Shown: positions 19,547 to 29,886 of the stretch, piece after piece
Position numbering within the stretch: position 1 is the stretch's first letter
Layout: each line of letters opens with the position of its first letter
NCBI GenBank assembly: GCA_902594605.1
Contig: CACJMR010000002.1
Span: forward strand, 1-64,000
Direction: 5' to 3'
DNA length: 64,000 nucleotides
DNA from: an uncultured Pelagibacteraceae bacterium
GTDB taxonomy: Bacteria > Pseudomonadota > Alphaproteobacteria > Pelagibacterales > Pelagibacteraceae
The notes under the pieces: generated by a model
What the model was told of the DNA's origin: nothing
Seen by the model: the letters and a program-made list of their open reading frames with translations, nothing else
The model's database searches: none
Made by a program: the position numbers and the translations under genes

Positions 19547-22500
19547 CTAAAAGTTATGTCTCCAAGAGCTTCTGTAAGTACTAACTTCTCCAGAAGCTGC
19601 TTGTAGAGTTACCAAGTCTTTCTTAGACTGAGTTGACTGACCTGCAATGTTTGCAAATAATTTTCCAGCAAAGAATACAATTCTTGATAAAACCCCTTGA
19701 CCAACATAGAAACATTGATCAGATGTAGCTCTTTTCTTGCCTAGTCTTGAAGAAAAGTTTGTTCCACATTCATCATCTGCTGCACAAATAAATGCATCTC
19801 CTAAACTACATTTATTAACTGATGATGAGGGTTGATAAATTGGAAAATAAGCTAATCCACTTGAAACAGATGGCTCCGCAGTCACTTTTTGATAATTAGG
19901 TAAAGTAATATACCAACCTAAATCTTTTGTTAATTCAGGACAGTTTGCACCTGTTGTATCGTTAGATGTGTTCTTACATTTAGTAAGATCAGCTGCTTTT
20001 GTTGGTTTACTCACTGCTCTATAATTTGGATAATTTGGATCTGCAATTCCAAGCATTAAGTTTTGGATACCTTTTGAGGCATCTCCAATTCTTTCATAAT
20101 CACCTGTTCCTGCATATAACCATAACGAATTAGTTGTTTGACCAACCGTTGCATCCATTGAGTGATACATATATCTTCCATTTGTTGAATTTGATCCTGC
20201 AGTAAATAATGTAGTGCTATCATACATGTTAATTGCATTTCCTTGACCATCATCAGACATATTCGTTAAATTAAATTTAGTAATTTTTCCTTCTAAATCA
20301 CTTAAGTAAACAAGTGCTCCTTTATAATTAACCCCTCTTGCAGTGTCTGGTGTAATAACTACTGGGGTTCCTGGAGTTGAGTTTACAATGTCATTTGTTG
20401 TTAAATCCTCAATTGGAATTACTTTTTGAACTTTACCTGGATATGTTGTGTCTTCTAAATTAACTACAGTTAAGTTAGATCCAAAACCTGAATGTTGAGC
20501 ACCAAATCCGCCGCCCATTACAGCAACATAGATATCATCTTCAATATTATTATCCCCAGCTCCATTATTTGGTAATCTTAATATTCTAGGTGCTGCCCAA
20601 GTTTCGCCTAAAGCACTATAGTCATATTCTGGTTGAGTTTGAACTCCTGTTAAAGCAGAACCAGGTTTTAAATATAATCCAAGGTTTGAACTTGATAGCG
20701 CATTATTGGTAGGATCATAACCATAATAAGTAATGGTTGTTCCAAATTGAATATAGCTTTGACCATTTCTTGTACCAGAGGTGTATTTTCCTATTGAGAA
20801 ATTTGTGTAATTTTTATCATCTAAAAGTACTGTTAAATCAGATTTTGTTACATTTTGTAAAGTTGCAGGCAGTGTCCATCTATTTGATTGAAAACATCTA
20901 TTGTTTGCAGTTGCATCACACGTTTCACTTCCCACACTATTTTGTGCATTATCAGTTACTTCAATTGCTTCAGTAAATGTGCTTAATGGGAATGAAGTTG
21001 CAATATAATCATAATCATTAAGATTACCGTTGTGATCGATTACGTGAACTTTGTGCTTAATGTGATCATTATAAACAGAATATAAATGTAAAGGTTTTTC
21101 AGGATCTGTTACATCAAGCACTGAAAAACCAGGTCCACCTCTTCCATAAGGTATCATTAATATAGTGTGCCATTTTTTTGTGGTATCATATGCACTTTGG
21201 AAATACATATCATGCACAACTGGAGAACCATCAACTCCATAAATTGCATTCGATCCACCCACGCCAGATCTATTTAAGTTAACATTCACCATATTTGGCA
21301 TGTTACTTGCAACAAATGGAGGAACAAATGCCCATTCCTCTTTTCCAGTTTTAGAATTAAATGCATGTAACATTCCATCGTTTGCACCAACATAAATAAT
21401 TTCTTTTCTATTTGCTTTTGAAGCAGCCCAAGCATCGTAGCCTTTAATTGATCTATAGTAAGCTTCTTGGTTCGTTCCAACGAATGCTGTTTCAGCACTT
21501 GGTGCACCAACAACTACCATTTCGGAATGATAAATATCTCCAAGTGGATTTGGCCTTGTCTCTGTTAAATTGCAATCACCATCATAATCAAAATAATCTT
21601 TACCTCTAACAAAGTTTATTAAACCTTTGATATCATCATCGGTTCCGTTAGCAACTCCTGAAGTATTTTTACATCTTTGAGAATTAACAGGATTATCTGA
21701 TATACTATGATAGCCAGATACTTCATTGTTAGTTTGTTGAAACAGTGTATTTATTTCATTCCAGTTTGTGTCGACAAAATTATTATAATTAGTTTTGTAA
21801 TCTGTTCCTGGAACTTCACTCCAAATTTTTCTAGCATCTGGTGCTGGCATTACATCAATCGCACTCCAATTTGATTTATCATTCGTATCAAGAACACCAC
21901 TTGAGCTAATTGCAGTTCTAGTTAAAGTTCCTTGCCATTCTTTGTTTTGTACATAGTCAAATTGTGCTTGGAATAATGATCCACCTTTTTCAATGGTTGC
22001 GGTGATGGCAGGTGCAGTAAATGATAATTTGGATGCAATAATTTGCGAGATTGCAGCTTTGAGTTGGGATTTTAAGGAAGCAGTAGTGTTAGCAATAATT
22101 ACATCATTAGTACCGCCTACTTGAGCCATTCTTCTAAAGTTTCTAATTCCATTGCTTGATAATCCACCACCATAAGCAACAGTGAAAGTTTTAATTTTAT
22201 GTTGGTTTAATAATTTTGAAACTCTACTAGCAGCACGGTTATGATTATACCAATCTCCATCACCTATAACTAAAACATAGCTATTCTGACAAGACAAATT
22301 TTTATCTATTGGAGATAAAGTACTGTGCAAATAATATTCTTCTGCTTGTTTTGCCCAATTATCAGCATTGGTTCCACCACCAGGACTTACACTTGAAATT
22401 ATTTGATTAATTCTTGATGCACCTTGTTTATGAGCTCTTACTTTTATACAGGCTCTACTAGTACAAGGCGAAGCCGTTCCAGTAGTTATATTGCCAGACC

Positions 22501-23650
22501 AAGATCTAAAACCAGACCCACTATTATCCCACGACCAGTAACCAAATCCAAAATTTACACCTGCTGTTAACGAAGAGTCTGTTACAATTGCTTTAATTGC
22601 TTCATGAGCACCTGACATTCTTGTACCTGAAGAACCACCAAATTCTTTTAAAAAACCAAGGTTTAAATCAAAAGCTTGAATTGAATTTTTATAATAATCG
22701 GCAACTAATACTCTATTGTTTGCGCTATCTACAAAAGTACCTCTTGGGTACCGCATACGAACATTACTAGTTGTAGATTTTCCACTACAACATCTACCTA
22801 CCTTACTATAAGTTGCGCTAGTTTTAGAAGAGTTAAGAAAAGTTATTTTATATAACCCATGTTCATAATAACTTGTACCATATAAAATATTATCATCAGT
22901 TGGATGGGCAGACATCCCAAAACCATACCTCCATTGACTTCTATATATATAGCTAGCTCGGCTTTTATTAACACAGCCATTACTGCCTACTGTATATCTG
23001 TAAAGATATCTAAACCGATGTACATAAAAATTACTTCCCGAAGCATCATAAGTTCCATGCATGCTATATCTGATATTTGTGTCATAACCTGATCCACAAT
23101 TAATATTTGTATTAGTGCTTAGATTTCTAGTAAATGATTGCCCATAATGATTGAAAGCAGTTAAAATATTATTTTTAATAGATAAGTGTCTTGGATAATT
23201 AAATCTAACACTCCAATCACAGGCACCTGTTGTTAAATTAATTCTAAAAATTGATCTTTGGCTATATGATGCAACATATAAAAACCCATTATGTACCTGC
23301 ATGGCATAACTGTAATAAGCTCTACAATTTCCAATTCCTCTGTAAGTTCCGCTTGATCCAAAAGTGCTATCTACGGCACCTGTTGCATAAGTTAATTTTT
23401 TAATTCCGTATACCCAATACTGACTACCATATACATCTCCATTAGCATCTGCCGCAACACTCAAAGGATACATAAAGCCTGAACCACTAATCATTCTTGC
23501 CCCCATACTTCCAGATTTATCTAGAAGGATTAAAACGTTTGCAGGAACATCACTAATCCCTGATCCAGGAGGTAAATTTTTTGCAAATGAATTTTGAGAA
23601 AATAAAATCAAAGCAAAGATTAGTTTAAAAATAAATATTTTAACTTTCAT
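19547..23650 (-). CDS. pilY1: PilY1/PilC-like T4P tip adhesin with VWA domain and C-terminal beta-propeller
   Basis: MIDAS DKSGSM; C-terminal GDIYHSEMVVVGAP...EIIYVGANDGMLHAFNSKTGKEEWAFVPP PilY1 signature; pilVWX neighbours. Confidence 0.92.
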   Translation of the reverse strand: MKVKIFIFKLIFALILFSQNSFAKNLPPGSGISDVPANVLILLDKSGSMGARMISGSGFMYPLSVAADANGDVYGSQYWVYGIKKLTYATGAVDSTFGSSGTYRGIGNCRAYYSYAMQVHNGFLYVASYSQRSIFRINLTTGACDWSVRFNYPRHLSIKNNILTAFNHYGQSFTRNLSTNTNINCGSGYDTNIRYSMHGTYDASGSNFYVHRFRYLYRYTVGSNGCVNKSRASYIYRSQWRYGFGMSAHPTDDNILYGTSYYEHGLYKITFLNSSKTSATYSKVGRCCSGKSTTSNVRMRYPRGTFVDSANNRVLVADYYKNSIQAFDLNLGFLKEFGGSSGTRMSGAHEAIKAIVTDSSLTAGVNFGFGYWSWDNSGSGFRSWSGNITTGTASPCTSRACIKVRAHKQGASRINQIISSVSPGGGTNADNWAKQAEEYYLHSTLSPIDKNLSCQNSYVLVIGDGDWYNHNRAASRVSKLLNQHKIKTFTVAYGGGLSSNGIRNFRRMAQVGGTNDVIIANTTASLKSQLKAAISQIIASKLSFTAPAITATIEKGGSLFQAQFDYVQNKEWQGTLTRTAISSSGVLDTNDKSNWSAIDVMPAPDARKIWSEVPGTDYKTNYNNFVDTNWNEINTLFQQTNNEVSGYHSISDNPVNSQRCKNTSGVANGTDDDIKGLINFVRGKDYFDYDGDCNLTETRPNPLGDIYHSEMVVVGAPSAETAFVGTNQEAYYRSIKGYDAWAASKANRKEIIYVGANDGMLHAFNSKTGKEEWAFVPPFVASNMPNMVNVNLNRSGVGGSNAIYGVDGSPVVHDMYFQSAYDTTKKWHTILMIPYGRGGPGFSVLDVTDPEKPLHLYSVYNDHIKHKVHVIDHNGNLNDYDYIATSFPLSTFTEAIEVTDNAQNSVGSETCDATANNRCFQSNRWTLPATLQNVTKSDLTVLLDDKNYTNFSIGKYTSGTRNGQSYIQFGTTITYYGYDPTNNALSSSNLGLYLKPGSALTGVQTQPEYDYSALGETWAAPRILRLPNNGAGDNNIEDDIYVAVMGGGFGAQHSGFGSNLTVVNLEDTTYPGKVQKVIPIEDLTTNDIVNSTPGTPVVITPDTARGVNYKGALVYLSDLEGKITKFNLTNMSDDGQGNAINMYDSTTLFTAGSNSTNGRYMYHSMDATVGQTTNSLWLYAGTGDYERIGDASKGIQNLMLGIADPNYPNYRAVSKPTKAADLTKCKNTSNDTTGANCPELTKDLGWYITLPNYQKVTAEPSVSSGLAYFPIYQPSSSVNKCSLGDAFICAADDECGTNFSSRLGKKRATSDQCFYVGQGVLSRIVFFAGKLFANIAGQSTQSKKDLVTLQAASGEVSTYRSSWRHNF

Positions 23651-24191
23651 CTTTCGCCTCTGCCTCTTGTTCTATTTTGTAATAAAATTCTCCTAATTTC
23701 ATATCATATTCATCATTGGTAATAAAAATTTCTTCATCCACCAAATTTTCTGAATTTAAAAGTCTTTTATAAATAATTAATTTATTATTTTTTTCCCATG
23801 CATAAAAGTTATTAAAGATCTGTGGATTTTGTCCTGTATCAAAGTCTCCGTAAACTTTTTTTGCATAATTCATTAATGTTAGCTTATTAGCCTCAGTATT
23901 CTCTCCATCATTTAAAGCAATAATTCTAATTGCAGCAAGATTTGCTGTTTCTTCTGTTTCACCTAAAAACACATACTCAACAGCAATCATATCGTTTAAA
24001 TTATCATTTGGACAAAGCTCTGGTGCTTGAACAGGTAACATAAACTGACCTTCAAACATGGGCATTGGGGGTGCAATTTTTTCAAAAATTTTTGTTCCCT
24101 TATCACCAATATTAATCATGAAATCACATGCCGCATTAGCAGGTACAATAAATATAAAGAGTATAAATAAACTTTTAAGAATATTTCTCAT
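23640..24191 (-). CDS. Exported hypothetical protein in minor-pilin operon, 183 aa
   Basis: Signal peptide MRNILKSLFILFIFIVPANAA; overlaps pilY1 start by 11 nt. Confidence 0.7.
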   Translation of the reverse strand: MRNILKSLFILFIFIVPANAACDFMINIGDKGTKIFEKIAPPMPMFEGQFMLPVQAPELCPNDNLNDMIAVEYVFLGETEETANLAAIRIIALNDGENTEANKLTLMNYAKKVYGDFDTGQNPQIFNNFYAWEKNNKLIIYKRLLNSENLVDEEIFITNDEYDMKLGEFYYKIEQEAEAKDES

Positions 24192-24272
24192 TTATCAAGT
24201 ATATAAATTATTAGTATAATAGACAAAATTAGAATTTACTTAAATGATTTATTGCTCATTTTAGTTCAGTTA

Positions 24273-24992
24273 TTACTTAGGAAGAACAATTGTACTTTCT
24301 AATGCGACAATCATGGTTTCTGAACCACTAACATTATGTTGATTTCTACTTTTGTTATAACCATGCCCCAAAGCCTTAATACCACAGCCATAAATCCTAT
24401 ATGCCATACCGTCATTTCCTGTATCTGTAGCACTTTTTTTGATACTTGAGCCATATCCTCTAAATGGGGCTGCTCCAATTCTTGTAATAAAATATTCGTA
24501 ATAATAACCTTTTAAAGTTTCAGCTTCTTGTTTTTCCTCTGCAGTTGCTCCTTGAAAACTATCTCGAATGACATCTCCAAAGTTCCAACTTTCACCAGCA
24601 ACAACTTTAAGATTAGTTTTATCTATATCTCTGAAACTGTTGTAACAACTAAGGTTAGTATTAAAATAAAAAGAGTCACTTGGTTGATAATTTTTCCTCG
24701 TCAAAGTTCCATTAAATACAGCTGTTTGATTTGCAGGCAAACTTCTTGCTGCAGTATCTCGTTTATGTGTCGCTGTGTTCCACGGGCCTAAAAATCGATC
24801 AAGAACATATTTTTCACCTTCTATCAATGCAGTTTCAGCAACATAAAATGTTTGCTGGTATTCATCACTATTATTATTACTTTTATGGTCACCAGCAGAA
24901 ATCACAATCAATGCACCACCCATCAGTGACATCGCTAACATTAAAACTAATGATAAGACTAAAGCAAAACCTTGTTCGTTTTTATTTTTCAT
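24273..24992 (-). CDS. pilX: Minor pilin/T4P assembly protein PilX-like
   Basis: EQGFALVLSLVLMLAMSLMGGALI, FYVAETALIEGE. Confidence 0.85.
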   Translation of the reverse strand: MKNKNEQGFALVLSLVLMLAMSLMGGALIVISAGDHKSNNNSDEYQQTFYVAETALIEGEKYVLDRFLGPWNTATHKRDTAARSLPANQTAVFNGTLTRKNYQPSDSFYFNTNLSCYNSFRDIDKTNLKVVAGESWNFGDVIRDSFQGATAEEKQEAETLKGYYYEYFITRIGAAPFRGYGSSIKKSATDTGNDGMAYRIYGCGIKALGHGYNKSRNQHNVSGSETMIVALESTIVLPK

Positions 24993-25828
24993 TGTAATCC
25001 CAGATTTCTTGCATGAGCTGAAACAATAATTGACTCTCTTAAAAATTTATCAGTATTTGATTTTGTTCTCGAACCATCCATCATTGCTAATACTTTTCTT
25101 AATTTTGCATTTCTAAAAAAAGGTTTTGATGATCTAACTGTTAAAGCAACATCAATTGTTTTAATTGAATATAATTTATCTTTAGTAGCATTCGTTGGAG
25201 TAGGAGGTGGATTAATTAATAAACCTTTATCATCAATAGGATTAAAAACTAAATCTGACACATAATCTAAAACAATTTCTTCTCCATAGGTTTTTGAATT
25301 TCCATCTGTAGATGGATCATCCCATTTATTCGATGTTGAATTCCATCCCACTTTAGATTTATAAAGCGCAAATGCTTTAATGGGTGGAAACTTATTACCT
25401 GGTAGTGGTTGAGCTGACTTATCAGGTAATTTTGATGCTTTACATTCATAAGTAATTTTATATCTCTCAAAAACATATCTAGGTGTTCTGCTACTATTAT
25501 AATTTACATCACCATAAACTATTTCTAATTTATCACATGCTGTATTAAAATTTGAGCTTTTGGTAATTATGATAGGTGAGTGTTCATTTGAAGTTTTAAT
25601 ATTATCATTAAAATATTTAAATCCAGCGTTCCTGATATCTCTTAACATCATTCCAACTACATCTCTTCCTGCAGTTGAAATTTTTGCTCGATCGGCAACT
25701 TGTGAGTAGGTGTTATTAACAACTTGATAAGAAGTAAACATAGCTGCCATCATCACAACAGAAATTAATATTCCAATTAAAATTTCTATTAAAGTAACTC
25801 CAGCAATTGAACTAAGTTTTTTTTTCAT
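24989..25828 (-). CDS. pilW: Minor pilin PilW-like
   Basis: AGVTLIEILIGILISVVMMAAMF; RDVVGMMLRDIRNAGF. Confidence 0.88.
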   Translation of the reverse strand: MKKKLSSIAGVTLIEILIGILISVVMMAAMFTSYQVVNNTYSQVADRAKISTAGRDVVGMMLRDIRNAGFKYFNDNIKTSNEHSPIIITKSSNFNTACDKLEIVYGDVNYNSSRTPRYVFERYKITYECKASKLPDKSAQPLPGNKFPPIKAFALYKSKVGWNSTSNKWDDPSTDGNSKTYGEEIVLDYVSDLVFNPIDDKGLLINPPPTPTNATKDKLYSIKTIDVALTVRSSKPFFRNAKLRKVLAMMDGSRTKSNTDKFLRESIIVSAHARNLGLQ

Positions 25829-26436
25829 TAATGAATTTGAAAATATAAATATTTTTTCTTTGGTTTATTAGAACCTGTACTAACATTTACTTCCATTTTA
25901 CCGAGATACCATTTTTCATAGATACCCGTGTTGCCATATCTTTGAGTGTTATTATAAGTACAATTGTTTCCTGAAGCTCTATTATTACAAATATCATAAA
26001 CTTTTAAAAATTTTGTATCTGAGGTGGTATTTCCTCCCGCACATTTTAATCTTCTTGTTGAGAAACGATCATCCCATTTTTTAAATTTATTTTGGGCAGC
26101 ATTAGTAAAAGTTCCAGTGGTCGTCGTTCCTGATGAACAGCTACCCATACTCCAAGATGTTTTTGAGGTATTCTTATTTGCAAGTAAATAATCCATAAAT
26201 TTAACATCTGTTGTTGGAGAATTTGAGTGTTTTTCAGAAATTAAATCTTCTGCAACCATACCTGTTAAAAAAGTTGCTTTTGTTCGCTCACCAGAAATAT
26301 CGATTGATCTCACAGAATATTGAACCATCTGAAACACAGCAACAAAGCCAATACCAATGATTGCTGTAGAGACTAAAGCCTCTAATAAAGTCATTCCTTT
26401 TTCAGATTTTTTATAATCTATTCCAAGCACTTCCAC
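25828..26436 (-). CDS. pilV: Minor pilin PilV-like
   Basis: EKGMTLLEALVSTAIIGIGFVAVFQMVQ. Confidence 0.85.
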   Translation of the reverse strand: MEVLGIDYKKSEKGMTLLEALVSTAIIGIGFVAVFQMVQYSVRSIDISGERTKATFLTGMVAEDLISEKHSNSPTTDVKFMDYLLANKNTSKTSWSMGSCSSGTTTTGTFTNAAQNKFKKWDDRFSTRRLKCAGGNTTSDTKFLKVYDICNNRASGNNCTYNNTQRYGNTGIYEKWYLGKMEVNVSTGSNKPKKKYLYFQIH

Positions 26437-27064
26437 CCCATTTAAATTTACTTATATTACCAAATCTATTCCACTCTACCAAGTATGCAGGTTTTTCCAA
26501 TCCATCAGCTTGGGTTGTGGCACATTTTCCACCAGATTTGTTAGCATTTTCTGTTGCACAAATAATTATATAATTGTTTGTTAATCTTCCTTCGATCGAA
26601 ACATTTAATTGTTTAGATAATTTTCCCTCTTTTAAAAAATATCTTGTATCTTTTGAAAAACAAACAGCACCGTTATTATTTATATTTGTAGCAACATCAT
26701 ATTTTGAATATTCAACTTGGTGATTTGTCCAGTAGCCTGAATTTACAATTTGGCATGTAACATTCTGACCTGAAGAGTTTGCTATAGTTGATTCTGTACT
26801 TTTTGACATTCCTTTTGAAAAAAATTCTGTAGATGTTCCAGACGGTTTAACCATAAATTGAACAACTGCATAATTTCCTCTTTGAGCCTGTGTATTGATT
26901 GATCTTAACATTGAAGAAACTTTTTCCATTGATCCTCTGATCTCACGATCTTTTCGCCAATCCATAAAGTTTGGATAACCAACAGCAGAAACCACTGCTA
27001 CAATTGTAATAACAACTAGTAGTTCTAGAATAGTAAAACCTTTAATGTCCTGCTTTTGCTGCAC
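26411..27064 (-). CDS. fimT: Minor pilin FimT/GspH-like
   Basis: IKGFTILELLVVITIVAVVSAVGYPNFMDW; 26-nt overlap with pilV. Confidence 0.88.
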   Translation of the reverse strand: MQQKQDIKGFTILELLVVITIVAVVSAVGYPNFMDWRKDREIRGSMEKVSSMLRSINTQAQRGNYAVVQFMVKPSGTSTEFFSKGMSKSTESTIANSSGQNVTCQIVNSGYWTNHQVEYSKYDVATNINNNGAVCFSKDTRYFLKEGKLSKQLNVSIEGRLTNNYIIICATENANKSGGKCATTQADGLEKPAYLVEWNRFGNISKFKWGGSAWNRL

Positions 27065-28058
27065 CTGGATCTATTTTTCCTGACTTAACCAATTCTTCTA
27101 AAGATTTATCCATAGTAATCATACCATCTCTTACTGCAGTTTGCATGATACTAGGAATTTGGTGAATTTTAGCTTCACGGATTAAGTTTTGAATTGGTGG
27201 AGTACATTTCATTATTTCAAATGCTCCCACACGTCCTTGCCCATCTTTTGTTTTTAATAATCTTTGCGTTACTACCATTTTTAATGAAGTTGAAATTTGT
27301 GCACGAATTTGTTCTTGTTGTTCAGGTGGGAACACATCAATTATTCTATTAATCGTACTTGGTGCACCACTAGTATGTAATGTACCAAAAACTAAGTGAC
27401 CTGTTTCAGCAGCAGTAAGTGCTAAACTAATTGTTTCTAAATCTCTCATCTCTCCGACTAGAATTACATCAGGATCTTCCCTTAAAGCTGCTTTTAATGC
27501 TGCAGCAAAAGATTGAGTTTGTTTTCCAACTTCTCTATGAGAGACAATACTTTGATTGTCTGTATGAATAAATTCAACTGGGTCTTCAACTGTTATTATA
27601 TTTGAAGTTCTTGTTTTATTTATTTCATTTACAATTGCAGCAAGAGTTGTTGATTTACCTGATCCAGTTGGGCCTGTTACTAAAACTAAACCTTTATGAA
27701 AATCGACAATATCATAAAGAGCTTGCGGTAAATTAAATTGATCCATATCAGGAATTTTACTTTCTACTCTTCTACAAACACACGCAGGTCCATTAATTGT
27801 TTTATAAAAGTTTGCTCTGAACCTTAATCCACTTAAATTTACTGCTGTATCAAGCTCATGAGTTCGTTCAAATTTTTCTAATTCTTCTTCATTACAATTC
27901 ATTGATAGAAGATCTTTCAAATCTTGAGCTGTGACCATCACTTCTTGAACTTTTATAATTTCACCTGTTGCTCTATAAGCCAGGGGTGATCCAGCTCTTA
28001 TGTGAAAGTCTGATATTTTTTTATTGTTTTTTGCGAGATCTTCTAATTTTTCAAACAT
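27042..28058 (-). CDS. pilT: Twitching motility (retraction) ATPase PilT
   Basis: LVLVTGPTGSGKSTTLAAIV, EDPVEFIH, AALREDPDVILVGEMRDLETISLALTAAETGHLVFGTLHT, AIRA-box region. Confidence 0.95.
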   Translation of the reverse strand: MFEKLEDLAKNNKKISDFHIRAGSPLAYRATGEIIKVQEVMVTAQDLKDLLSMNCNEEELEKFERTHELDTAVNLSGLRFRANFYKTINGPACVCRRVESKIPDMDQFNLPQALYDIVDFHKGLVLVTGPTGSGKSTTLAAIVNEINKTRTSNIITVEDPVEFIHTDNQSIVSHREVGKQTQSFAAALKAALREDPDVILVGEMRDLETISLALTAAETGHLVFGTLHTSGAPSTINRIIDVFPPEQQEQIRAQISTSLKMVVTQRLLKTKDGQGRVGAFEIMKCTPPIQNLIREAKIHQIPSIMQTAVRDGMITMDKSLEELVKSGKIDPGAAKAGH

Positions 28059-28112
28059 GATGGACTAATAATATAAATTCAGCATTTTTTGTCACTTTAT
28101 TTCTCATAAAAA

Positions 28113-28126
28113 CCCATTTTGATTAA
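28113..28126 (+). promoter_or_regulatory. Recurrent intergenic motif CCCATTTTGATTAA between divergent pilT and pilM::N
   Basis: Exact match to 10958-10971; flanks extend identity to AACCCATTTTGATTAAAA. Confidence 0.55.
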
Positions 28127-28179
28127 AATTTATTTTTATTCTAGTAAAAGTTGAGTATAAGCTAAAGAAAGAGCTAATT

Positions 28180-29886
28180 ATGAAAAATCCTTTTGCAAAT
28201 CTTTTTAAGAAAAAAGTAAAAAGTGATGCACCTGTTCCAAAACCAGAAGCAGGTAATAAAAAAGAGAGTTTCTTTAGCAAGTTTCTAAAAAACAGATTAG
28301 GAAAATCTACTGCTAAAGGAGAGGAAATCATTGGTGTAGAGCTTACACCTAATGAAATTAGATTATCTCAAGTTTCAAACAACAAGTCTAATCAATGGGT
28401 TTTAGATAAATTTCATGTTCATAAGTTTGAAGGAATTCCTTCAGGAGGAACGGTATTAGAAAATCCAGATAAAGTTGCTGATGAACTAAAAATTGCCTTA
28501 CAAAAATTAAAAATAAATACAACAAATGCTGCAATAGCGATACCTGTTACTAGTGCAATTATAAGAGTTGTGACTGCTCCATTAATGACAGACGAAGAGT
28601 TAAAAACAGCAATAGAATCTGATTCATTGTGGGAAAATCTAGTTCAGTTAACAGATAATTTGGCTGATTATTCTATTTTTCATCAAGTAATAAATAGAGA
28701 CACTACTGGAAATACAATGGATATTTTATTCGTTGCCTCAAAGCTTTCAGACATCAACAATTATACAGATATAATAAAGAAGGGTGGATTAAACGCAGTT
28801 ATCATTGATGTAAAATGTTTTGCATTAAAATCTGCTGTAGACCAAATCAATCAAATAGCTGGTTCAATTGAAGAAAGTAATTTAACTGCCGTTTTAGAAT
28901 TTGGTTTAGATGAAAACTACGTGATGATTTTATATGAAAATAATCCAATCATAACAGATATATTTATAAGAAGCCAAGACAGAAAAACTTTAGAGGAAAG
29001 CAATAACCAAGAAGAAATGGATGCGTTAGTTAGAAGATATATGACACAAGTTAAACAAGCCATCCAAGATTTTGAAACAAAATATGAAAAAAGAATTCGA
29101 AACTTAAGAGTAACTTCAAACTTACCTAATGTTGAAGAATATTTAGGCAGTTTTAGAAAAAATATGACTAACACAGGTTATCAACTTTTTGATCCTTTTG
29201 ATGGAATTAAAGTTCCTGCTCAACTCGAAAATGAGATCAACATGAAAAATCGATCTTATTTTTCAACTGTTATGGGTTTAGCTTTTAGAAAGTTAGATGT
29301 GTTTGGTTATTATAAATTTGTAACAGCTGTTAAAAACATAAATCTTCTTCCTAACAGAGACAACATGATCGCACAGAAAAAAGCAAAAGCTGTTTCAAGT
29401 TTTGCTTTTAAAGGAGTTGTTGGAATTGTTGCTATAATTTATATAGCTTTATTCGGATTTTCTTTTTGGCAAATCACAGAATTAAATAAAAAAATCGTTG
29501 ATTATGATCAGATAGTTCAGGAACATGAACTTAAAACATTAGAGAAAAATAAATATGCTAAAGAAATAGGAGTAATTTTAAAATCTCTAAAACTCAGCAA
29601 ATCAATTAAATCAAATAAAACAGTAAGTTTTAGAGTTCTTGCACAAATTGCTTCTGCTGTACCTAAAAGAGTTAAATTTAAATCCATTGAATATAATGGT
29701 GTAGATCAAATAGTAATAGAAGGCTCAGCATTTAGTGACCAAGACATTCTTAAATTAATTAGTAATTTGAATAATAAAAAACTTATTTCTCAAGCGTCTT
29801 TGGCAAGTATGATTCTTCCAGGAGGTGAACAGGGAACACAACAAATGAAAGGCTTTAGAATAGCCTGTATATTGGAGAGCACTTAA
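28180..29886 (+). CDS. PilM-PilN fusion protein
   Basis: Actin-like PilM region (GVELTPNEIRLSQV) followed in the same ORF by NINLLPNRDNM + TM = PilN N-terminus. Confidence 0.9.
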   Translation: MKNPFANLFKKKVKSDAPVPKPEAGNKKESFFSKFLKNRLGKSTAKGEEIIGVELTPNEIRLSQVSNNKSNQWVLDKFHVHKFEGIPSGGTVLENPDKVADELKIALQKLKINTTNAAIAIPVTSAIIRVVTAPLMTDEELKTAIESDSLWENLVQLTDNLADYSIFHQVINRDTTGNTMDILFVASKLSDINNYTDIIKKGGLNAVIIDVKCFALKSAVDQINQIAGSIEESNLTAVLEFGLDENYVMILYENNPIITDIFIRSQDRKTLEESNNQEEMDALVRRYMTQVKQAIQDFETKYEKRIRNLRVTSNLPNVEEYLGSFRKNMTNTGYQLFDPFDGIKVPAQLENEINMKNRSYFSTVMGLAFRKLDVFGYYKFVTAVKNINLLPNRDNMIAQKKAKAVSSFAFKGVVGIVAIIYIALFGFSFWQITELNKKIVDYDQIVQEHELKTLEKNKYAKEIGVILKSLKLSKSIKSNKTVSFRVLAQIASAVPKRVKFKSIEYNGVDQIVIEGSAFSDQDILKLISNLNNKKLISQASLASMILPGGEQGTQQMKGFRIACILEST

